From Candidatus Magasanikiibacteriota bacterium (GTDB lineage: Bacteria > Patescibacteriota > Patescibacteriia > Magasanikbacterales > 2-02-FULL-50-9b), in the NCBI GenBank assembly GCA_026396555.1, contig JAPLWO010000087.1:3923-19266 (forward strand): a stretch of 15,344 nucleotides of DNA. The letters are read 5' to 3'. Position numbers and translations under genes: made by a program. Positions 7,762 to 12,871 of this stretch are shown here, one piece after another. Below the pieces are notes generated by a model that was not told the origin of the DNA, made no database searches, and was given only the letters and a program-made list of their open reading frames with translations. Numbering within the stretch: position 1 is the first letter of the stretch; each line of letters opens with the position of its first letter.

Positions 7762-9069
7762 ATGTCATATCCATCACCTGCGGTAGAACGTTCACAATCG
7801 ATTATGCGTCGTTATTCATATACACTACTTGTTGTCGCGGTATTTATCGCGGGACTTTTTGTCGGACGAACAAGTATTGGGGTAAATGTTTCAGCGAGCA
7901 ATGTTTCATCGTCAACTTCGACGTCGACCGCAATGAATCGCGAAACGCCGAGCTACGTTAGTAACGATGCAGATTTCAATCAGTTTTGGAATGTGTGGCA
8001 AATGGTGCAGCAGAAATATGTGAAGCGTCCTGCTGATGAGAAGCAAATGGTGTATGGCGCAATCTCAGGAATGGTTGCTTCTTTGGGCGACCCATATTCA
8101 GTTTATTTTGTACCTGAAGTTGCAAAACAATTTCAAGAAGAATTAGACGGATCATTTTCTGGTATCGGTGCTGAGATTGCATTGAAAGATGGAAAAGTTG
8201 TCGTCGTTGCGCCGTTGCCTGATTCGCCTGCAGAAGCTGCAGGATTATTACCAGGTGATGCGATTATAGAGATTGATGGACATTCAACAGCGAGCTATGC
8301 GGTTGAGCAAGCGGTCAAAGAAATTCGTGGCAAGGAAGGTACAAAAGTAAAATTAAAATTACAGCGAGCGAAAGTTTCAGCGCCCATTGTTGTTGAAATT
8401 GAACGTAAAACAATTCAGCTGAAGAGTGTGACGTCACAATTAATCGGTGATAATGCGTCAACGGAATTGATTACGATTACCAGTTTTAATGATCAGACAA
8501 TTCCGCAGTTTAATGACGCGGTTGGTGTTGCGCAGAAAAATAAAGTTAAGAATATTGTGCTCGATTTGCGAAATGATCCGGGTGGATATTTTGATGGTGC
8601 GATTGCAGTTGCGAGCGAATGGTTAAAAACTGATGATGTTGTTGTCGCAGAGCGCGAGGCTGCGGGGGCACCGACGCGTCAAGAATTTAAAACAAATGGC
8701 GACCATCGTTTGGGTGGAATTCCAACCGTAGTGCTCATCAACAGTGGTTCTGCAAGTGCGTCAGAAATCGTTGCGGGAGCATTGCAAGATTATGGCGTGG
8801 CAAAATTAATTGGAAGTAAATCCTTTGGTAAAGGATCGGTACAAGAATATCAGACGCTTGATGATGGATCAGCGTTGAAATTAACTGTTGCGTTGTGGTT
8901 TACTCCAAAAGATCGCTCGATTAATGAGCAAGGAATTAAACCTGATATTGCAGTTCCAGAACCAGTGCCAGGGAAGGATGCACCTGATGCAATTTTGGCA
9001 GCACGAAAAGATGTGACAAAAGATACGGCGATTCAGCGTGCATTACTCTTTTTGAAGAGTGGAAAATAA
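7762..9069 (+). CDS. S41 family C-terminal processing peptidase (CtpA/Tsp-like)
   Basis: A 435-residue secreted or membrane-anchored serine protease that cleaves proteins from their C-termini outside the cytoplasmic membrane. The order is a short N-terminus, a hydrophobic segment at ~19-37, a Ser/Thr-rich linker at 43-66, an N-terminal helical domain including GDPYSVYF at 109-116, a PDZ domain at about 130-215 (GIGAEI; AAGLLPGDAIIEIDG), then the peptidase domain with DLRNDPGGY at 268-276. The catalytic dyad is visible: Ser332 in SGSASASE and Lys357 in FGKGSVQ, 25 residues apart as in Tsp. The ATG at 7762 is 4 bp after murA; an ATG at 7804 would still keep the membrane segment. Its location in a murA operon suggests processing of envelope proteins; the substrate is unknown. 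Confidence 0.9.
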   Translation: MSYPSPAVERSQSIMRRYSYTLLVVAVFIAGLFVGRTSIGVNVSASNVSSSTSTSTAMNRETPSYVSNDADFNQFWNVWQMVQQKYVKRPADEKQMVYGAISGMVASLGDPYSVYFVPEVAKQFQEELDGSFSGIGAEIALKDGKVVVVAPLPDSPAEAAGLLPGDAIIEIDGHSTASYAVEQAVKEIRGKEGTKVKLKLQRAKVSAPIVVEIERKTIQLKSVTSQLIGDNASTELITITSFNDQTIPQFNDAVGVAQKNKVKNIVLDLRNDPGGYFDGAIAVASEWLKTDDVVVAEREAAGAPTRQEFKTNGDHRLGGIPTVVLINSGSASASEIVAGALQDYGVAKLIGSKSFGKGSVQEYQTLDDGSALKLTVALWFTPKDRSINEQGIKPDIAVPEPVPGKDAPDAILAARKDVTKDTAIQRALLFLKSGK

Positions 9070-9070
9070 T

Positions 9071-9439
9071 ATGTTCATTGTTGATGGAACTGTTGTGGTC
9101 GGACTGCAGCGCGGCCGCACGATTGGATATCCAACCGTCAACATTTCATATGCAGACGCGATCGGTGCAGAGCCGGGCGTATACGCGGCGCGCGTGCGAA
9201 TTGGTGAGAAAGATTTTTTTGGAGCTGCAGTGGTTGGTGGAGATTTTATTTCATCGAAAAAACCTAAGCTCGAAATTAATTTGTTTGATGATTCAACACA
9301 GAATCGATATGGAGAATTAGTTCATGTTGAGCTGGTAGAAAAAATAAGTGAGCTGGAAAAAATTGCTGATCGATTGGCGCTCATCGAAAAAATCGAACGC
9401 GATGTTGCTGCAGTAAAAAAATATTTTGAACTTACGTAA
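9071..9439 (+). CDS. Stand-alone riboflavin kinase domain (RibF C-terminal type)
   Basis: A 122-residue protein that matches only the flavokinase half of bacterial bifunctional RibF, which phosphorylates riboflavin to FMN. It shows GRTIGYPTVNI at about 15-25 (family GRxLGxPTANI, with the nucleotide-binding PTxN), PGVYAARV at about 37-44, GAAVVGGD, KLEINLFDD near 73-81 where the family has its catalytic Glu, and a C-terminal helix. The ~180-residue N-terminal FAD synthetase domain is absent and the upstream stop is 1 bp away, so this looks like a genuine stand-alone gene, not a truncation at a frameshift. The ATG at 9071 is chosen; a GTG at 9059 would overlap the protease. It is 1 bp from riboflavin synthase, which makes its substrate. 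Confidence 0.82.
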   Translation: MFIVDGTVVVGLQRGRTIGYPTVNISYADAIGAEPGVYAARVRIGEKDFFGAAVVGGDFISSKKPKLEINLFDDSTQNRYGELVHVELVEKISELEKIADRLALIEKIERDVAAVKKYFELT

Positions 9440-9440
9440 T

Positions 9441-10028
9441 ATGTTTACGGGAATCGTTACTGAAGTTGGTGAGGTCGGAGAAATTCTTTCTGAAGAAGGG
9501 TGGACTCGTCTGACGATTGTTGCACCGGAAACATCTCAGCGCGTTGTGGTGGGTTCGAGTGTTGCGGTGAGTGGTGTGTGTTTGACCGCTAATGTTATTG
9601 ATGGGGCGAGAATTAATTTTTCGCTGTTGCCACAAACGCTGGCGGTTACAAATATTGGTTCATGGCACACGGGGACGCGTGTGAATTTGGAAAGTGCGTT
9701 GCGGGTCGGTGATGAATTGGGCGGACATTTTGTGTATGGACACGTTGATGGACTCGCGCGTGTTGTGGATATTACCCAAGAAGGTGAGTCGGTCAGAATT
9801 CGATTTGAACTTTCAGAAGAGCTCATGTGTCATGTTGCACCAAAAGGTTCGATTGCAATTGATGGGGTGAGTTTAACAATTGCTACGCTCGGCGAAAATT
9901 GGATTGAAGTTGCGTTGGTTGAATATACGTTAGCACATACAACGCTCGGCGAATTGCGTGTTGATGATGTGGTTCATATTGAAAATGATATGCTGATGAA
10001 GTTTATAGCGAAACAAAATATAAAATAA
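9441..10028 (+). CDS. ribE: Riboflavin synthase, alpha subunit
   Basis: A 195-residue enzyme that dismutates two molecules of 6,7-dimethyl-8-ribityllumazine into riboflavin and a pyrimidinedione. The family's two lumazine-binding barrels are both present: MFTGIVTEVG at 1-10, VSGVCLT in the first barrel, GGHFVYGHVDG at about 92-102, then KGSIAIDGVSLT and a HTTLGELRVDDVVHIENDML end in the second. Length is slightly short of the usual ~200-215. The ATG at 9441 gives the conserved MFTGIV start; a TTG at 9426 would add five residues. The last codons and the stop lie inside the first arm of the structured element that follows (10014-10162). No ribD, ribA/B or ribH is in the window, so the source of the lumazine is not seen. 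The symbol ribE follows Gram-positive-style/E. coli ribC usage. Confidence 0.93.
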   Translation: MFTGIVTEVGEVGEILSEEGWTRLTIVAPETSQRVVVGSSVAVSGVCLTANVIDGARINFSLLPQTLAVTNIGSWHTGTRVNLESALRVGDELGGHFVYGHVDGLARVVDITQEGESVRIRFELSEELMCHVAPKGSIAIDGVSLTIATLGENWIEVALVEYTLAHTTLGELRVDDVVHIENDMLMKFIAKQNIK

Positions 10029-10162
10029 CCACCCATCAGGACACGTGTCGAATTTCCCGGCGAAAATTCGCACTGTCTCTCAGCGTTGCTCGTCGTGCCT
10101 TTGCACGACTCCGGCCCGCAACGCCTCCGAGACGTCCTTCCAGATGGTTATTTTATATTTTG
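10014..10162 (+). repeat. Structured gene-end element, copy 1 (follows ribE)
   Basis: A 149-nt fold-back element. The outer stem is a perfect 18-bp inverted repeat: CAAAATATAAAATAACCA (10014-10031, the last codons and stop of ribE) against 10145-10162. Inside, AGGAC (10038-10042) pairs with GTCCT (10134-10138). Arm 1 is GTG-T-CGAATTT (10045-10055) with AAATTCGCAC (10064-10073). GTCTC (10075-10079) pairs with GAGAC (10129-10133) and encloses arm 2: GCGTTGC (10083-10089) with GCAACGC (10118-10124), and GTCGTGC (10092-10098) with GCACGAC (10103-10109). The three blocks at 10036-10050, 10069-10081 and 10125-10140 are identical to copy 2. Seen in sequence; the function (RNA end structure or mobile DNA) is not known. 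Confidence 0.88.
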
Positions 10163-10199
10163 GACCGTTATAAATTTGTGGAAGTTTTTTTGTTTCCAG

Positions 10200-10341
10200 A
10201 TTTAAAATAAGTCTTACGAAGGACGTCTCGGAGGAACTTTCAGATTGGTGTTTTGCGAAGCAAAACTGAAAGTTCCGAGAGACAGTGCGCATCGCCGCTG
10301 GAGCGATGCGACACGTGTCCTGAGTAAGACTTATTTTAAAT
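10200..10341 (-). repeat. Structured gene-end element, copy 2 (follows era)
   Basis: A 142-nt copy in opposite orientation, reading in the sense direction of era. The outer stem is a perfect 18-bp inverted repeat, 10200-10217 against GTAAGACTTATTTTAAAT (10324-10341); the second arm contains the era stop and last sense codon. Blocks at 10218-10233, 10277-10289 and 10309-10323 are exact reverse complements of the three blocks of copy 1. Arm 1 is CATCGC (10290-10295) with GCGATG (10303-10308). Arm 2 is GAACTTTCAG (10234-10243) with CTGAAAGTTC (10266-10275), plus TTTTGC (10251-10256) with GCAAAA (10260-10265). The arm sequences differ from copy 1 but pairing is kept. The 37 nt between the copies (10163-10199) hold only a short TGGAA/TTCCA hairpin with a T-run. 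Confidence 0.88.
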
Positions 10342-11205
10342 ATACCGAATCCAATTTTCGTCTCGTTCAACTTCTAATTCCAAAAACACACGTGAATCCA
10401 AAATGCCTTCGAGTTCTTTGCGTGCCACAGAACCAATTTCTTTAATAATGCGGCCGCCAGCACCGATCAACATTTTTTTATAACGATCTGCACTCACTAA
10501 AATGCGCGCCGTGATGATGTACATTTGTGGTTTGCCACGTTCTGGATCTGCGGGCTTATCAACAATTGAATCTACAACCACATGCATCGCATATGGAAGT
10601 TCGTCGCGTGATTCGTGTAACGCTTTTTCACGAATAATTTCCGCCACCCATTCTTCTTTTGAAAGGTTGGTGCGTTGTGTGTCTGGATAAAACGGTTCAC
10701 CTTCAGGCAATGCATCGAAAACAGTCTCGATCAATTGTTTCACATGCGTTCCTTCGCTTGCTGATAATTCAACAACGCTTGTAAATTGTTCTGTGCCAAG
10801 CGCGCGGTAATCGTCGAGATATGGTTTTTTCGGTTCATCAATTTTGTTGATGACTAAAATTTTTGGAACTGTTGCGCCACGAATTAAAGATAAAATATAG
10901 CGCTCTTCAGAACCGATTGAGCGTGTTGGGTCAGCGACATACACGATCACGTCGATGCCGTGGAGCGCTTCTTTAACACGGTCGATGAGTTGGCCTGAAA
11001 GACCTGCATGGCCTCCTTTTAATACACCTGGCGTATCAACGAAAACAATCTGACCTTCGTCAGATGATAAAATCCCGTGAATATTTTTACGGGTTGTTTG
11101 AGGCTTATTCGTAACAATTGAAAGCTTGGTACCGATCAATGAATTGAGCAGTGTTGACTTTCCAACGTTTGAACGACCGATAATAATTGCAAATCCTGAT
11201 TTCAT
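10336..11205 (-). CDS. era: GTPase Era
   Basis: A 289-residue Era protein, a GTPase that binds 16S rRNA near its 3' end and acts in 30S subunit maturation. The G domain shows G1 GRSNVGKST at 10-18, G2 QTTR at 36-39, G3 DTPG at 57-60, G4 NKID at 120-123 and G5 SAS at 148-150. The C-terminal KH domain occupies about 200-285 with an IGAGGRIIKEIG loop at 247-258. Length is normal for the family. The ATG at 11205 is preferred: it starts directly before the G1 strand and lies 6 bases after a good -10 hexamer. An upstream ATG at 11262 would add 19 residues across that promoter. The gene stands alone and is convergent with ribE; its stop lies in the outer arm of element copy 2. Confidence 0.95.
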   Translation of the reverse strand: MKSGFAIIIGRSNVGKSTLLNSLIGTKLSIVTNKPQTTRKNIHGILSSDEGQIVFVDTPGVLKGGHAGLSGQLIDRVKEALHGIDVIVYVADPTRSIGSEERYILSLIRGATVPKILVINKIDEPKKPYLDDYRALGTEQFTSVVELSASEGTHVKQLIETVFDALPEGEPFYPDTQRTNLSKEEWVAEIIREKALHESRDELPYAMHVVVDSIVDKPADPERGKPQMYIITARILVSADRYKKMLIGAGGRIIKEIGSVARKELEGILDSRVFLELEVERDENWIRYI

Positions 11206-11211
11206 AGGCGG

Positions 11212-11240
11212 ATCATAACATAGATTACGGACTTTGTCCA
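11212..11240 (-). promoter_or_regulatory. era promoter placed for a leaderless transcript
   Basis: On the minus strand, TGGACA (11235-11240), a 17-bp spacer and TATGAT (11212-11217) match the sigma-70 consensus in five of six positions each. Only six bases (CCGCCT) separate the -10 hexamer from the era ATG, so the expected transcription start falls at or next to the start codon and the mRNA would have no leader. Confidence 0.65.
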
Positions 11241-11255
11241 GCAGCAGGAGAGATC

Positions 11256-11284
11256 TTGACAAAATGAGTTTTTTGTGGTAGGAT
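11256..11284 (+). promoter_or_regulatory. Strong sigma-70-like promoter of the small orphan gene
   Basis: TTGACA (11256-11261) is a perfect -35; a 17-bp spacer and TAGGAT (11279-11284) follow. The expected start near 11291 leaves a leader of about 34 bases before the ATG at 11325. It is divergent from the era promoter, with 15 bp between the two -35 hexamers. Confidence 0.6.
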
Positions 11285-11313
11285 TTGAGCTAAAGTCCAG
11301 CAAAATAGGGCTT

Positions 11314-11318
11314 GAGGA
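11314..11318 (+). promoter_or_regulatory. Clear Shine-Dalgarno sequence, unusual in this window
   Basis: GAGGA lies six bases before the ATG at 11325. It is the only strong Shine-Dalgarno sequence I see in the window; the other genes start in AT-rich sequence or by ATGA overlap. Confidence 0.6.
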
Positions 11319-11324
11319 ATCACG

Positions 11325-11720
11325 ATGACAAAGCGTCAATGTACACATACTTTTGTCTTTACGCCCCCAATCCATCAATTTGGAAGTTGGGTGTCACTGG
11401 GGCTGTTGATCATCGCATGGCTTCGGACTGACAGCCGTAACGACTGGGGAATTGAGGATCATGCTGAAGGAGCGCATCTTCGAGGATCAGGCGAGGAAGG
11501 TGGTTTACAGGATTCGTATATTCCCGAGTTGTCGATACCTTGTTTTTCGAAAATCTTTCTGACGGATGCTGTTGGAGAAGGTCGCGTCAAGGTGATGTTT
11601 CACAATCATCCGAGCAACGAGATTGGAAAGCCGGACTACTATCAAGCTCAAGCATTTGCGGATTGGTTCGCTCGCTACCTTGGTGAACAGGGTATTGAAT
11701 TCATACGGCAGAGTCATTGA
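11325..11720 (+). CDS. Hypothetical small protein, unlike its neighbours
   Basis: A 131-residue open frame that I cannot assign. It has a hydrophobic stretch near 22-33 (WVSLGLLIIAWL) and an aromatic- and charge-rich C-terminal half with FHNHPS at about 92-97 followed by a helical segment. HNHPS recalls the JAMM metal-binding motif of RadC-like proteins, but the Ser and Asp expected after it are not in register and no upstream catalytic Glu is clear, so this is only a resemblance. Support for a real gene is the strong promoter at 11256-11284, the Shine-Dalgarno sequence and a terminator downstream. Codon use is more GC-rich and C-ending than in nearby genes, which may indicate transfer or an atypical gene class. 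The protein could also be a misread regulatory transcript. Confidence 0.55.
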   Translation: MTKRQCTHTFVFTPPIHQFGSWVSLGLLIIAWLRTDSRNDWGIEDHAEGAHLRGSGEEGGLQDSYIPELSIPCFSKIFLTDAVGEGRVKVMFHNHPSNEIGKPDYYQAQAFADWFARYLGEQGIEFIRQSH

Positions 11721-11825
11721 AACCGCCGGCAAAATCAAGTTTCTGCGCCCAACCCAATGCTGAACGGCAACGGGAAGGGTGCGATTTTTTTATCCACCAA
11801 ATGACACCAGGCTTAATAAACGAAA

Positions 11826-11906
11826 ACACACCGCGCATGCTTCGCCGAAATGGCGTTGCTGGCCCCTCGCCATGGAGATGAGGGATGCGCGGTGTGTATT
11901 TTTTTT
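11826..11906 (+). terminator. Large bidirectional terminator hairpin
   Basis: A perfect 13-bp stem, ACACACCGCGCAT (11826-11838) with ATGCGCGGTGTGT (11885-11897), is followed on the + strand by eight T (11899-11906). On the minus strand it is followed by TTTCGTTTATT, so it can also end the rpmA fragment's transcription. The 46-nt interior is itself structured: ATGGCG (11850-11855) can pair with CGCCAT (11868-11873), or CGCC/GGCG (11843-11846 with 11852-11855) plus CCCTC/GAGGG (11864-11868 with 11880-11884) give a three-way shape. From 11721 to 11825 I see no gene. Confidence 0.75.
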
Positions 11907-11917
11907 AGACCTGGGTT

Positions 11918-12178
11918 TTATTTGGCTGCCTTTGCTCGTGCTGGAGCTTTTGCCTTGCGAGCAATTTTCACTGCGCTTGGAGCTGCAACTTTCTTTGGAA
12001 CACCGACATTCGCGAATGTGCGAAGTTTAAGTGCACCGTCAAAAGCGCGAACTTTGCGGCGAGTAAATGTAACAAGTCCTGGGATTGCTGCGTACAAAGT
12101 ATCATCTTTGCCACGGCGAACATTCTTACCTGGGTGGATTTTTGTGCCACGCTGGCGGAAAATGATCTGTCCTGCGCG
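11918..12178 (-). pseudogene. rpmA: 5'-truncated rpmA (50S ribosomal protein L27)
   Basis: Reading on the minus strand, 86 residues are open from an in-frame TAG at 12179-12181 to the TAA at 11918-11920. They match L27 from its middle onward: AGQIIFRQRGTKIHPGKNV then GKDDTLYA, a VTFTRRK strand and an Ala/Lys-rich tail. The conserved N-terminal ~30 residues (beginning MAHKKxGGSxxNGRDS in the family, the part that reaches the peptidyl transferase centre) are absent, there is no Met codon in the open stretch, and no other frame upstream encodes the missing part. The nfu-like gene starts 16 bp from the break on the opposite strand. The normal terminator position is kept. Either a genomic rearrangement left a remnant, or the assembly joins two loci here; an intact rpmA would then lie elsewhere. 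Confidence 0.85.
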
Positions 12179-12193
12179 CTATTTTACGAATAT

Positions 12194-12484
12194 ATGTCAA
12201 GAACCAAAGAAGAGATTGAAGAAAACATCAAAAAAGTGCTTGTTGAAACAGTTGCGCCGATGCTTGCGATGCACGCAGGAGGCGCAGAATTAGTTTCATA
12301 TGACCCGGAATCTGGCGTTGCGACGGTACGATTTTTATATACATGCGTCGGATGTCCGATGTCGACCATGACGCTCAAAGGCGGCGTTGAAGCAGAAATT
12401 TTAGAAAACGTACCGGAAGTTCAAGAAGTGCATGCAGAAGGTGTTGATGAAGAATCGCTTGAGTTCATCGGTGAAGAAGAATAA
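12194..12484 (+). CDS. NifU-like C-terminal domain protein (Nfu-type Fe-S scaffold)
   Basis: A 96-residue protein that corresponds to the Nfu domain, which carries a labile Fe-S cluster and hands it to target proteins in the cytoplasm. The key CxxC is visible in TCVGCPMSTMTLKGGVE at about 50-66, as in the family GxCxxCPxSxxTLxxGIE. The N-terminal helix (EEIEENIKKVLVETVAPML) and acidic C-terminus also fit. The ATG at 12194 is chosen; the upstream open frame is antisense to rpmA. There is no Shine-Dalgarno sequence. TATTTT at 12180-12185 lies 8 bases before the ATG and might be a -10 for a near-leaderless mRNA, but no -35 is clear. It is 15 bp before the small membrane protein and mraY, an unusual partner for cell-wall genes. 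Confidence 0.85.
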   Translation: MSRTKEEIEENIKKVLVETVAPMLAMHAGGAELVSYDPESGVATVRFLYTCVGCPMSTMTLKGGVEAEILENVPEVQEVHAEGVDEESLEFIGEEE

Positions 12485-12499
12485 TTAATTTTGGCCGCC

Positions 12500-12865
12500 A
12501 TGAAATACGCGTGGTATCCGCTCCAATTGTTCGTTCGAAAATGGGAAGTTGTTGTGCCGGTTGGCATAACTGCGGCGCTCGTTGTCGTGATCGCGGGTTG
12601 GCTTGAATATGCATTGTCGCATGTGCCACAACCTGTGTTTCTTCATTATTCTGTAGAACTCGGTGTTGACTCGCTCGGAAGCCCACACACTGCGCTTGTA
12701 TTGCCGGGCATCTTATTATTGATTTTGATTATTAACACAACACTCGCCAATGTGTTGTGGTTATCGACTCGACCTGCTGCGCGTGTTGTATTGTGGAGTT
12801 CTGTTCCGCTTGCGATGATTGCATTTTGGTTTGCGATATTAATTGCGCGTGTAAACGGCGCATAA
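12500..12865 (+). CDS. Small membrane protein of unknown function, upstream of mraY
   Basis: A 121-residue protein that I do not recognise. Three hydrophobic segments are visible: about 17-36 (VVPVGITAALVVVIAGWLEY), about 63-85 (ALVLPGILLLILIINTTLANVLW) and about 92-115. Between the first two is a ~25-residue polar, probably extracytoplasmic, stretch containing FLHYSVELGVDSLG. The ATG at 12500 is used; a TTG at 12491 would add three residues. It lies 15 bp after nfu and 6 bp before mraY, so co-transcription is very likely and a role linked to the membrane steps of peptidoglycan synthesis is possible, but only by position. Confidence 0.75.
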   Translation: MKYAWYPLQLFVRKWEVVVPVGITAALVVVIAGWLEYALSHVPQPVFLHYSVELGVDSLGSPHTALVLPGILLLILIINTTLANVLWLSTRPAARVVLWSSVPLAMIAFWFAILIARVNGA

Positions 12866-12871
12866 TTTTTT

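Noticed and set aside
10163..10199. Short TGGAA/TTCCA hairpin with T-run as a terminator
   Set aside because: The stem is only 5 bp of mostly A-T pairs and the T-run is in the loop, not after the stem.
10014..10341. Integron attC sites
   Set aside because: The elements are imperfect fold-backs at gene ends, but no GTTRRRY/RYYYAAC core pairs are present at the expected places and no integrase or cassette array is seen.
10014..10341. Insertion sequence or CRISPR array
   Set aside because: There is no transposase frame inside, no target-site direct repeats were visible, and the repeats are two inverted copies, not regularly spaced direct repeats.
10080..10445. Open frames of 96 codons (minus) and 66 codons (plus) across the element region
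   Set aside because: They run through the inverted repeats and era in the wrong frame; the sequence is better explained by paired stems and the known era frame.
11850..12293. 147-codon + strand open frame
   Set aside because: It is antisense to the rpmA remnant, whose minus-strand translation is clearly L27; the + strand protein has no family features.
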